DNA from: Rhodospirillaceae bacterium | GTDB taxonomy: Bacteria; Pseudomonadota; Alphaproteobacteria; UBA8366; GCA-2717185 | Reading direction: 5' to 3' | Length of the DNA stretch: 13,214 bases | NCBI GenBank assembly: GCA_028817685.1 | Contig: JAPPPC010000119.1 | Span: 7,312-20,525 of the forward strand | Shown: positions 1 to 6,840 of the stretch, piece by piece | How the letters are laid out: each line of letters begins with the position of its first letter | How positions within the stretch are numbered: position 1 is the stretch's first letter | Made by a program: the position numbers and the translations under genes | Notes under the pieces: generated by a model | The model's input: only the letters and a program-made list of their open reading frames with translations | Told to the model about the DNA's origin: nothing | Database searches by the model: none

Positions 1-157
1 CCAGGATATCGTCCTTGGTGCGGAAGTGGTAGTAGAAATTGCCGCGCGAGATTTGCACCGCTTCGGCGATGTCGGCGAAGGAGGTGTGGTCGAAACCATG
101 CCGGTAGAACAGCATGTCCGCCGCCTCGACGATCTGGGTTCGCGTATCCGTCACCAT
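1..157 (-). CDS. TetR/AcrR-family transcriptional regulator, N-terminal part (runs off left edge)
   Basis: Only the first 52 codons are in the window; the ligand-binding C-terminal domain lies beyond base 1. The translation begins MVTDTRTQIVEAADML. It carries a TetR helix-turn-helix at about residues 25-45, including TSFADIAEAV and the typical recognition-helix ending SRGNFYYHF, followed by the family's TKDDIL. The ATG at 157 is chosen because AGGA (complement of 163-166) lies 5 nt upstream and the domain starts at the usual distance. The gene is divergent from the GST at 323, with a 165-nt gap holding strong GGAC/GTCC inverted repeats. The usual reading of this layout is a local repressor controlling itself and the divergent GST, with release by a small molecule. 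The family and HTH are seen directly; the target and ligand are inferred and unknown respectively. Confidence 0.9.
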   Translation of the reverse strand, partial: MVTDTRTQIVEAADMLFYRHGFDHTSFADIAEAVQISRGNFYYHFRTKDDIL

Positions 158-181
158 AAGAATCCTGACATTTCATGATTT

Positions 182-212
182 GGACATATGTCCTAATAGG
201 ACAGTCGTCCTA
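182..212. promoter_or_regulatory. Candidate operator array: interlocked GGAC/GTCC palindromes between tetR and GST
   Basis: Four half-sites alternate as GGAC (182-185), GTCC (190-193), GGAC (199-202) and GTCC (207-210), so successive half-sites start 8, 9 and 8 nt apart. They form three overlapping dyads: a perfect 12-bp palindrome GGACATATGTCC (182-193), TGTCCTA-A-TAGGACA (189-203), and TAGGAC-AGTC-GTCCTA (197-212). This is the AT-richest part of the gap, next to a TetR-family gene, and TetR dimers bind such dyads. Binding by the adjacent TetR, possibly as two dimers, is inference. No clean promoter for tetR could be assigned, but the array lies 25 nt upstream of its start codon and would be expected to block it. 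Confidence 0.6.
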
Positions 213-260
213 TGCGTTTTTCTAAAACCCCGACATACCCCCGTCAAGCGCGATTTGCCG

Positions 261-290
261 TTCGACGCTCCCGGGCGGCCCCTCTATACT
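261..290 (+). promoter_or_regulatory. Possible sigma-70-like promoter for the GST gene
   Basis: TTCGAC (261-266) and TATACT (285-290) are separated by 18 nt. The -10 is a good match to TATAAT and the -35 is weak. It would give a short leader before the ATG at 323. The operator-like array sits about 50 nt upstream of this -35, so repression from that array would need a different promoter or an indirect mechanism. This is a pattern match only. Confidence 0.3.
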
Positions 291-322
291 CCGCGCCTCG
301 CAACCCGAACGCGGATCAAGAC

Positions 323-943
323 ATGCTCAAACTCTACTACTCGCCCGGCTCCTGCGCGCTGGCCTCGCATATCGTGCTGGAGGAAGCGGGCGCCGACTAC
401 GAAACCGCTCGGATCGACTTCGGTTCGGAGGAACAGCGCAGCGCCGAGTTCCTTGCCGTCAACCCGAAAGGACGGGTGCCGGCCCTGGTGACAGACCGGG
501 GAATTTTGAGCGAAACGCCGGCGATCCTGCTGTTCCTCGCGCAGTCATTTCCGCAAGCCGGCCTGGCGCCGCTCGACGACGCCTTCGCCACGGCGCAGCT
601 GCAGGCTTTCAACAGCTATCTCTGTTCGACGGTGCATGTGGCCCATGCGCATGGCGGACGCGGCCATCGCTGGGCCGACGACCAGTCCTCCTTCGACGAT
701 ATGAAGCGCAAGGTGCCGGAGACCGTCCGCGCCTGTTTCGAGCTGATCGAGAGCGAGATGTTCGAAGGCCCTTGGGTGCTTGGCGAGAGCTACAGCCTGT
801 GCGACCCCTATCTATACACGATCACGCGCTGGCTGGAGCGCGATTCGATCGACGTCGCGACCTTGCCCAAGACACACGCGCATATGCAGCGCATCGAGGC
901 GCGCCCGGCGGTGCAAAAGGTCCTGGCCGACCATTTCGGGTAG
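323..943 (+). CDS. Glutathione S-transferase, Beta-class-like, 206 aa
   Basis: Probable cytosolic GST that conjugates glutathione to electrophiles or reduces mixed disulfides. The protein starts MLKLYYSPGSCALASH, matching the Beta-class N-terminus (compare E. coli GstA, with its catalytic Cys10); the equivalent Cys here is Cys11. The thioredoxin-fold N-domain covers about residues 1-78, with the cis-proline segment VPAL at 52-55 and the glutathione-contacting acidic residue Glu64 followed by Thr65. An all-helical GST C-domain fills about 85-205. The reading frame is open upstream to an ATG at 212, but that extension is Arg/Pro-rich, covers the operator and promoter region and has no homology to the family, so the ATG at 323 is used. 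The SD is weak (GGA in GGATCAAG). It is divergent from the tetR gene and probably regulated by it. Its stop lies 6 nt from that of the convergent LLM gene. Confidence 0.9.
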   Translation: MLKLYYSPGSCALASHIVLEEAGADYETARIDFGSEEQRSAEFLAVNPKGRVPALVTDRGILSETPAILLFLAQSFPQAGLAPLDDAFATAQLQAFNSYLCSTVHVAHAHGGRGHRWADDQSSFDDMKRKVPETVRACFELIESEMFEGPWVLGESYSLCDPYLYTITRWLERDSIDVATLPKTHAHMQRIEARPAVQKVLADHFG

Positions 944-945
944 CG

Positions 946-963
946 CGCATCACTTGAGATGCG
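946..963. terminator. Small hairpin between convergent stop codons (weak terminator candidate)
   Basis: CGCATC (946-951) and GATGCG (958-963) form a perfect 6-bp stem with a 6-nt loop, just after the GST stop and overlapping the last codons of the LLM gene. The position between convergent genes suits a bidirectional terminator. No T-tract follows on either strand, so an intrinsic terminator is doubtful. Confidence 0.25.
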
Positions 964-1948
964 GCAGAACCTCGCGGGCAAACCGTTCGACGACCACACG
1001 GGCGGCTTCGCCGAACTGATCGGGCCGCGGGAATGTGAGGAACAGGCGCTGCACGCCGAGCGCGCAGAGAGCGTTCAGCCGCTCGGCGCAGACCTCCGGC
1101 GGCCCAACGATTGCGAAACGCTGGATGAAATCGAGCGGCAGCGCCTGGGCGTGCGCCGCGTCCGGCCGGCCGTGCCGCTGCTTGTCGTAATCGCCCAACC
1201 GGTCGAAGGTGTGGTGGTCGTCCAGCCGCACCCGGTCGCGCGGGGCGCCGGGCATGCCGGTGAAATGCGCGAAGATGCCGACCCAGCCGCGCGCCATCTC
1301 AGCCGCGCGGTCGATATCGTCATCGACGCAGACATTGAGGTAGAGCCCCAACTCCGGCAGCGCCGCATCCGGTCCCAGCGTCTCACGCACATGCGCCATC
1401 GCCCATTGCACGCGTTCTTCCGACGCGCCGACGGAAAAGGTGACCCGCTCTGCATGGCGCGCGCCGATGGCGATGACCTTCGGGCCGGTCGCGGCGACAT
1501 CCACCGGCACCTTCGCCTGGGTCATGTTGGGTAGCCATTTCAGGGTGCTGTCATAGCCATTGGCGTCCAGGGTCCCGCCTTTGAGATAGATCTGCAGGTC
1601 GCGCAGATAAGCCTCGAAGGCGGCCAGGCCGACCGGCTTGTGGCCGATATTGAACAGCGAGGAGTCGCCGCGGCCGATACCGAGCATGGCCCGCCCACCG
1701 GAGACTTCCTGCAAGCTGGCGATCGCGCCCGCCGTCACCGCTGGATGTCGGGTCAGCGCGTTGGTGACCCCCGGGCCGAGCTGCAGGGTCGTGGTCGCGC
1801 GCGCGGCCAGGGTCAGGGCGATATAGGTATCCGGACTCTGGTTCTGCGAATCCGTCAGCGCCAGCCCGTCGAAACCCTGATCTTCGATTTCCTTGGCGAA
1901 GGTCTCGATATCGTTCAGCCGGGGCGGCGTGAGGTGCCAAACTTCCAT
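950..1948 (-). CDS. LLM-class flavin-dependent oxidoreductase (luciferase-like), 332 aa
   Basis: Member of the bacterial luciferase-like/F420-type TIM-barrel superfamily, whose enzymes use reduced FMN (or F420) for monooxygenation or hydride transfer. Visible signatures are the N-terminal strand-helix MEVWHLTPPRL...GFDGLALTDSQ, the GPGVTNALTRHP segment (58-69) and GGRAMLGIGRGDS (84-96), which are the cofactor-loop positions conserved in the methylene-tetrahydromethanopterin-reductase-like branch. The length is normal for the family and there is no signal peptide. The ATG at 1948 has AAAGG (complement of 1959-1963) 10 nt upstream. It is the last gene of the minus-strand run, 37 nt after the flavoprotein monooxygenase stop, so the two flavoenzymes are probably co-transcribed. 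FMN versus F420 use and the substrate cannot be decided from sequence. Confidence 0.88.
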   Translation of the reverse strand: MEVWHLTPPRLNDIETFAKEIEDQGFDGLALTDSQNQSPDTYIALTLAARATTTLQLGPGVTNALTRHPAVTAGAIASLQEVSGGRAMLGIGRGDSSLFNIGHKPVGLAAFEAYLRDLQIYLKGGTLDANGYDSTLKWLPNMTQAKVPVDVAATGPKVIAIGARHAERVTFSVGASEERVQWAMAHVRETLGPDAALPELGLYLNVCVDDDIDRAAEMARGWVGIFAHFTGMPGAPRDRVRLDDHHTFDRLGDYDKQRHGRPDAAHAQALPLDFIQRFAIVGPPEVCAERLNALCALGVQRLFLTFPRPDQFGEAARVVVERFAREVLPHLK

Positions 1949-1985
1949 GCGATAACAGCCTTTCGTTGATCCGGTGCCAGCCCTG

Positions 1986-3458
1986 TCAGCTGGCGATCTT
2001 GTTCTTCGATTTCAGGCCGGGCGTGCTGTCCGTCCACTCGTCGCCTTCCAGTTCCGGCGTGGCGAAATTCTGCAGCGCCTTGAACTGCTCCTCCCGGTCG
2101 GCATTGAACAGGGAGGCCGCAATACCGCGCATCAACCGGTCCGCCCCGGCGGAGACGGCGGGGATGTCGCCGGACAGTTTGCCGTGGCTCAGCATCGCCG
2201 CATCGTTGAAACAATGGATGCGTGACAGGAGCGGGCAGGCGCCCGGTTCCTTCTCCAGGAACTCGAACGACTCGCCAAGATAGGGCGAATCGACGAGGAA
2301 CCGATGCGCCGTGCCCATTTCCGGTGTGTAGACGCCGTCGCCCCATACCTTGATGTGCGACGCGATGCTGGCGAATTCCGCCCGGTCGAAGAAGTCGTTG
2401 CGGAACCCGGTCGCGGCGATAACGAAATCGACTTCGAACGGTACCTGGCTGGTCTCGACGATCACGCGGCTGCCGGCAGCGCGGACGCCGGCGACCGCGC
2501 AATCCAGGTAGAAGCGCGCGTTCGGATGGCGCGAGACGCGCAGGGTCGAGCTGCGCGGCGGCGGCGTCTGCGCCTTGGCCACATAGTCATAGAACTTCCA
2601 CTTCCACTCGTCCGGCAGATAGCGGATGCCGTGCACCACACCGGGACTGCCGATGCCGGTCATCTTGTTGATCTGCGGCATCTCCTTGCGGCGGATGAGC
2701 ATGCTGAGCGAGGCGGCGCCATGTTCGAGCGCAGTGCCGGCATTGTCCATCGCCGTCGCACCCGCACCGATGACGGCCACGTCCTTCCCCTTCAACGCCG
2801 CAAAATCGATATCGTCCGCCCCATGCGCCCATAGCGTAGGGTCGAGCCCGTCCAGGAAATCCGGCACATAGGCGCCGCCGAGCCCGGAACGTCCCGTCGC
2901 CAACACCAGATGACGCGCGAATTCCGTGCGGGTGCCGGCCTTATCCTCAAGGCGCAGTGCGACGAGGTCTTCCGCCGCCGCCTCGATATCCAGCAAGCGC
3001 ACCCCGTTCTCGATCGGCAGGTCCAGGATACGGCGGTACCACACCAGGTATTCCATCCATTGTTCCTTGGGGATCTTGCCGAGCCGGTCCCATTCGTCGG
3101 CGCCGAACTGCGCGGTGAACCAGGCGCGAAAGGTGAGCGCCGGCAGACCCAGCGCCGGGCCGGTCAGGGTTTTCGGCGAACGGAGCGACTTCATCCGCGC
3201 AAAGGTGATCCACGGCCCTTCCAAACCCTGCGGGGCATGGTCATAGGCGACACTGTTGTCGATCCCCGCCAGCTGCAATTGCGCCAGCGCGGCCAAGCCG
3301 CACATGCCCGCGCCGATGATGACGACATCCCGAACGGCTTGCCCCTTATGGGTTTGCCGCGGCACCCAGGATTTGGCGGGCAGGGTCAGATAGCTCAAAT
3401 CCTCGCGCACGCGGGCATTCAATCTGTCGAGGCCGGCCTGGCGGGTCGCTTTGGTCAT
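1986..3458 (-). CDS. FAD/NAD(P)-dependent flavoprotein monooxygenase-like protein, 490 aa
   Basis: Two-dinucleotide-binding-domain flavoprotein resembling class B (FMO/Baeyer-Villiger-type) monooxygenases. The FAD Rossmann motif is VVIIGAGMCGLAA (GxGxxG at 49-54). The second, NAD(P)-binding motif is VAVIGAGATAMDN (231-236), and the late ATGF motif (349-352, in VIAATGF) is also present. The stretch before the second Rossmann has only a degenerate version (LWAHGADDIDF) of the FMO fingerprint FxGxxxHxxxW/Y. The segment EGPW...LRSPKTLTGPALGLPALTFRAW (80-113) belongs to a conserved proteobacterial subfamily that, from memory, is often auto-labelled FAD-dependent urate hydroxylase; that label should not be trusted here. 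The frame stays open upstream into the CoA-transferase gene, but homology begins near the ATG at 3458, which is directly preceded by an alternative GTG (3461). The SD is poor. It lies 40 nt after the CoA-transferase stop. Confidence 0.85.
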   Translation of the reverse strand: MTKATRQAGLDRLNARVREDLSYLTLPAKSWVPRQTHKGQAVRDVVIIGAGMCGLAALAQLQLAGIDNSVAYDHAPQGLEGPWITFARMKSLRSPKTLTGPALGLPALTFRAWFTAQFGADEWDRLGKIPKEQWMEYLVWYRRILDLPIENGVRLLDIEAAAEDLVALRLEDKAGTRTEFARHLVLATGRSGLGGAYVPDFLDGLDPTLWAHGADDIDFAALKGKDVAVIGAGATAMDNAGTALEHGAASLSMLIRRKEMPQINKMTGIGSPGVVHGIRYLPDEWKWKFYDYVAKAQTPPPRSSTLRVSRHPNARFYLDCAVAGVRAAGSRVIVETSQVPFEVDFVIAATGFRNDFFDRAEFASIASHIKVWGDGVYTPEMGTAHRFLVDSPYLGESFEFLEKEPGACPLLSRIHCFNDAAMLSHGKLSGDIPAVSAGADRLMRGIAASLFNADREEQFKALQNFATPELEGDEWTDSTPGLKSKNKIAS

Positions 3459-3498
3459 CACAAGGGTTGCTGAAACTCGATTGTCTGTCGTGCCGCCA

Positions 3499-4707
3499 TC
3501 AATCGGCGTTTTTCGGCGAAAACACAACGCCTTCGTCCAAAAATCGTTCAGCTTCGTCGGCGCCGAAACCAAACTCGGACAGAATTTCCGCCGTATGTTC
3601 GCCCTTCGCCGGCGCGCGCCGGACAGTCTCGGCATAGCGCCCGTTGAAACGGATGGGCAGGGCCACCGCCTGCGGAACATTCGGCACCAGAGGATCGACC
3701 AGGGGCAATGCCGCACTCAGCGCCGGGTCGGCCGTGATATCGGCGAAACTGTTGATCGGACCGCACAGAATGTCGGCCGCGCGCAACCGTTCGAGCCACA
3801 CTGCCGCCGGCTGGGCCGCAAACATCGGCACGATGATGTCATCCAGCACGGCGCGGTTCTCAACCCGCAAGGCGTTGGTGACGAAACGCGGGTCTTCGGC
3901 CAGATCGCCGAGCTCCAGCGCCGCGCAGAACTTGATCCAATGCTCGTCCCGCAACACCGCGACGCTGAGATAACGCCCGTCCGACGTCTCGAACGCGCCC
4001 GCCGGTGCCAGGTTGGTATTTTGATTGCCCTGCCGCGCCGCCTGTTTGCCTGACGCCGTGAACCGCGTGTAGCTGCCGCTCATCATCGCCAGGGCGGCGG
4101 CCATCAGGCTGATATCGATATTGGCGCCGCTCTGACCCGATAAACGGTCATACAAGGCCAGCAGCACCGCTTGCACCGCCGCATTGGCGGCCGCCATATC
4201 GATCAGCGGGAATCCCACCCGCAACGGCGGGCCGCCGGCCTCCCCGACCAGGCTCATCACGCCGCTCATCGCCTGGATGATCGTGTCGCTGGCCGGGTTC
4301 AGCGCGTACTCGCCGTCCTGCCCAAAGCCGGAAATCGTGCAATAGACCAGCCCCTCGTTGAGAGCCCGGCAGCGTTCGTAATCGAAGCCGAGCTTGCCCA
4401 TGACGCCGGGCCGGTAGTTCGAGATCAGCACGTCCGACCGGCCGATCAGCCGTTCCAGAATCTGCTTGCCGGTCGCATGGGAGACATCGAGACCGATATC
4501 GCGCTTGTTCCGGTTGAGCGCGATGAAGTTGGCGCTTTCTTCGCCATCGACATTGACGTGGTCGGTCGACCGCGACCAATCGCCGGCCTGGCGCTCTACC
4601 TTGACGACGTTGGCACCCATTTCGGCCAGCGCCATGGCCGCGTAGGGGCCCGCGACACCTTCGGTCATATCGATGACGGTGATCTTCGAAAGGATACGTT
4701 CCTGCAT
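3499..4707 (-). CDS. Family III CoA-transferase (CaiB/BaiF/FRC type), 402 aa
   Basis: Moves CoA from an acyl-CoA donor to a free carboxylic acid, generally to activate a substrate for degradation. The N-terminal half shows the family pattern DMTEGVAGPYAAMALAEMGANVVKVE (13-38), then the NRNKRDIGLDV segment (65-75), SNYRPGVMGKLGFDYE (96-111) and SGFGQDGEY (126-134). Asp170 in GFPLIDMAAANAA aligns with the catalytic Asp169 of formyl-CoA transferase. At 402 aa it has full family length. The open frame extends upstream through the MATE gene, but the ATG at 4707 is chosen because the family N-terminus starts there and GGAAAGAG lies just upstream. It begins 17 nt after the MATE stop and ends 40 nt before the flavoprotein monooxygenase, so it probably supplies or recycles a CoA thioester in the same pathway. 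The acid substrate is unknown. Confidence 0.92.
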   Translation of the reverse strand: MQERILSKITVIDMTEGVAGPYAAMALAEMGANVVKVERQAGDWSRSTDHVNVDGEESANFIALNRNKRDIGLDVSHATGKQILERLIGRSDVLISNYRPGVMGKLGFDYERCRALNEGLVYCTISGFGQDGEYALNPASDTIIQAMSGVMSLVGEAGGPPLRVGFPLIDMAAANAAVQAVLLALYDRLSGQSGANIDISLMAAALAMMSGSYTRFTASGKQAARQGNQNTNLAPAGAFETSDGRYLSVAVLRDEHWIKFCAALELGDLAEDPRFVTNALRVENRAVLDDIIVPMFAAQPAAVWLERLRAADILCGPINSFADITADPALSAALPLVDPLVPNVPQAVALPIRFNGRYAETVRRAPAKGEHTAEILSEFGFGADEAERFLDEGVVFSPKNAD

Positions 4708-4724
4708 CGTCGTCTCTTTCCACC

Positions 4725-6083
4725 TTACGCCCGGGGCCGCCAGTCCGGCCCCAGCAAGCACAGCGCCAACCCGATTCCGGTCACCGCAAGGCCGGCGCTG
4801 ACACCGGCGAACACCGCCTCGAGCGGCCAACCGAAGATCAGCGCCGCCGCGCCGGTTCCCGACACCACCACGAACCGCAACACGCCGACACTGACCGGCC
4901 ACACCAGACGGCCGGTGCCCTGGCTGGCAAAATACAGCGCCTGACCGCCGCCGAACAAACCGTAGAAGGGCGCGACGATCCCGAGATAGAGCAAGCCATA
5001 GCCATAGGCTGCCGGGTCGCTGGTAAACCAGTCGAGCCAGAGGCCCGGAAACAACGCGGCGACAAGGCCGATCAGACCGGTCACCAGGAACGTCAATCCA
5101 GCGCCTGTCCAGGCGATGCGGCGCGCCCGGGCGAACTGTTCAGCACCCACATTGACACCCACCGCCGCGGTCAGCGCCGCCCCGATACCAAACGCGATCG
5201 GTGTGAGGGTGAGCTCCAGCCGCGCGCCGAGCCCGTAACCGGCCAGGGCCTCCGTGCCGTACCGGCCAACGACCCCGGTGACAACCACGACCGTGACCGC
5301 GATGGTCACGCTGTTGATGAGCCCGATGCCGCCCACCTTCAGGATATCGGTGATCGGCGCAGTCCGGATCGGATGCGACCGCAACCGGACCCCGGCACTC
5401 TCACGCGCAAGGCACATCGCGAGATAAAGGACCGCCCCCCCATGGCAGACAACCATCGCGGTCGCGGGCCCGGCGATCCCCAATTTGGGGAACGGGCCCC
5501 AGCCGAGTGTCAGCGCGCCCGAAAGCGCCACCTGTACCGCGCTGCCCGCGATGATCGCACGCGCCGGCGTCACCGTATCGCCGGTGCCGCGCAGGATCGC
5601 GGACAAGACATAAAACGCCCATGTTGCGGCGGCGCCTCCGAACGCAATCGCCGCGTAAACCACGGCCCCTTCCAGCGCCTCGCCCGTGCCGCCCAGCAAA
5701 GCAAAGATCGGCCGCGCAAAGATGCCCAGCACCACCATGTAGGCAAACGCACCAATGCCGGCGATGATCACCGCGTGCCAGGCCGCATCCGCCGCCTGCT
5801 CTCGCGAGCCTCTGCCCAACGCCCGCGCCACCGCGGAGGTCACGCCGCCGCCGATCGCACCGCCCGCCATCATCTGCATCAGGGTTTGAAAGGGGAACAC
5901 CAGGGCAAGGCTTGCCAGCGGCACCGTCCCTAGCTGTCCGACAAACAGCGCATCGGCAATGGCGACGGCGGTCAGGAGCGACACGGCCACCACGTTCGGA
6001 CCGGCCAGGCACAGCAGCATGGGCGCGATCGGGCCTTGCAGCAGCGGTTGAACGCGGGAGTCGGAGGCGGCGGTCGTCGGCAT
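4725..6083 (-). CDS. MATE-family multidrug/toxin efflux transporter, 452 aa
   Basis: Inner-membrane antiporter that uses a Na+ or H+ gradient to expel organic, often cationic, compounds. The protein is almost entirely hydrophobic, with about twelve membrane segments arranged as two MatE repeats. The first repeat carries GPIAPMLLCLAGPNVVAVS (18-36) and the ADALFVGQLG motif with the following ASLALVFPFQTLMQMM segment. The second repeat starts near the middle with ILKVGGIGLINS. Its 452 residues are normal for the family. The ATG at 6083 follows AAGGGAAC, a good SD. It lies 45 nt after the GST stop and 17 nt before the CoA-transferase start, tightly embedded in the minus-strand run. The context suggests export of the substrate or a toxic by-product of the neighbouring oxidative enzymes; the actual cargo is not determinable. 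Confidence 0.93.
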   Translation of the reverse strand: MPTTAASDSRVQPLLQGPIAPMLLCLAGPNVVAVSLLTAVAIADALFVGQLGTVPLASLALVFPFQTLMQMMAGGAIGGGVTSAVARALGRGSREQAADAAWHAVIIAGIGAFAYMVVLGIFARPIFALLGGTGEALEGAVVYAAIAFGGAAATWAFYVLSAILRGTGDTVTPARAIIAGSAVQVALSGALTLGWGPFPKLGIAGPATAMVVCHGGAVLYLAMCLARESAGVRLRSHPIRTAPITDILKVGGIGLINSVTIAVTVVVVTGVVGRYGTEALAGYGLGARLELTLTPIAFGIGAALTAAVGVNVGAEQFARARRIAWTGAGLTFLVTGLIGLVAALFPGLWLDWFTSDPAAYGYGLLYLGIVAPFYGLFGGGQALYFASQGTGRLVWPVSVGVLRFVVVSGTGAAALIFGWPLEAVFAGVSAGLAVTGIGLALCLLGPDWRPRA

Positions 6084-6128
6084 GGTTCCCTTAGCGGGGA
6101 TCCTGCCCCCTCGTGATTGCGGCTTCTT

Positions 6129-6791
6129 CTAAACCGTGGTGATCGATGCGCCGCTGCGTTTCGTTTCGTCCGCGGTGCGCGTCGGCGGGGGCACATTGAC
6201 ACCGCGCTGGCAACCGGGGCGCGCGGCCATCGCCGCCATCCAGCGTTCCAAATGCGCCAACCCCTCGGTCGGCACACGCGCCCACCGGTGGCTACGGATC
6301 CACGACCAGTTGGCCATGTCGGCGATCGAATATTCATCGGCCAGCCATTCATGATCGGCGAGATGCCGGTCCAGCACCTCATAAAGCCGGCGCGTTTCGT
6401 TGTGGTAGCGCTTGCGGGCAGCGGGCACGTCTTCCGGAAAATACCGCTCGAAGGCGACCGCCTGACCCTGCATTGGCCCGATACCCGACATCTGGAACAT
6501 CAGCCATTGCATCGCGGCGTAATAGCCCTTGCGGCTTTTCGGCATGAACTTGCCGCTCTTCTCCGCCAGATAGAGCATGATCGCGCCGGTCTCGAACACG
6601 GTCAGACCGTCCGCGTCATGATCGACGATAACCGGGATGCGGCCATTCGGGTTCATGGCGAGGAACCAATCCTCATGTTGCGTCCGCTCGCTGAGATTGA
6701 GCAGGTGCGGCGTATAGGCCAGTTCCATTTCTTCCAACGCGATGGCGACCTTCCAGCCATTTGGCGTGGCGGCGGTATAGAAATCGATCAT
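6129..6791 (-). CDS. yfcG: Nu-class glutathione transferase / disulfide-bond oxidoreductase, YfcG-like, 220 aa
   Basis: The sequence starts MIDFYTAATPNGWKVAIALEE, closely matching E. coli YfcG (MIDLYFAPTPNGHK...). Thr9 and Asn11, the residues that position two glutathione molecules in Nu-class enzymes, are both kept, and the class has no N-terminal catalytic Cys. Further matches are NPNGRIPVIVDHD (47-59), FETGAIMLYLAEKSG (66-80) and the C-domain SIADMANWSW stretch. Enzymes of this class reduce small disulfides with glutathione in the cytosol and have little classical conjugation activity. The C-terminal tail after the GST fold (PPPTRTADETKRSGASITTV) is polar and probably disordered. The ATG at 6791 has AAAGGG 9 nt upstream. 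It lies between the BON-domain gene (49 nt) and the MATE gene (45 nt). The gene symbol is by similarity. Confidence 0.88.
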   Translation of the reverse strand: MIDFYTAATPNGWKVAIALEEMELAYTPHLLNLSERTQHEDWFLAMNPNGRIPVIVDHDADGLTVFETGAIMLYLAEKSGKFMPKSRKGYYAAMQWLMFQMSGIGPMQGQAVAFERYFPEDVPAARKRYHNETRRLYEVLDRHLADHEWLADEYSIADMANWSWIRSHRWARVPTEGLAHLERWMAAMAARPGCQRGVNVPPPTRTADETKRSGASITTV

Positions 6792-6840
6792 GACAAGAAG
6801 CCCTTTCCCGCCTGCGCGGATTTTCAGATGCCCGGGACCT

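Noticed and set aside
212..322. N-terminal extension of the Beta-like GST from an ATG at 212
   Set aside because: It would translate the operator and promoter region into Arg/Pro-rich sequence unrelated to GSTs; the fold begins exactly at the ATG at 323.
3459..3716. N-terminal extension of the FMO-like protein upstream of 3458
   Set aside because: It runs antiparallel to nothing new but overlaps the C-terminal coding part of the CoA-transferase in another frame and adds no flavoprotein homology.
4708..4902. N-terminal extension of the CoA-transferase into the MATE gene
   Set aside because: The sequence is Arg/Gly-rich mirror-type translation; the family N-terminus and the SD both support 4707.
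6095..6112. GGGG/CCCC short stem in the GST-MATE gap
   Set aside because: It has only four base pairs and no T-tract, and such stems are expected often at this GC content.
6805..6825. CCGC-CTGC-GCGG hairpin followed by ATTTTC in the BON-GST gap
   Set aside because: The T-rich tail is on the plus strand, which carries no gene here. On the transcribed minus strand the stem is followed by the GST ribosome-binding site, so it is not a terminator.
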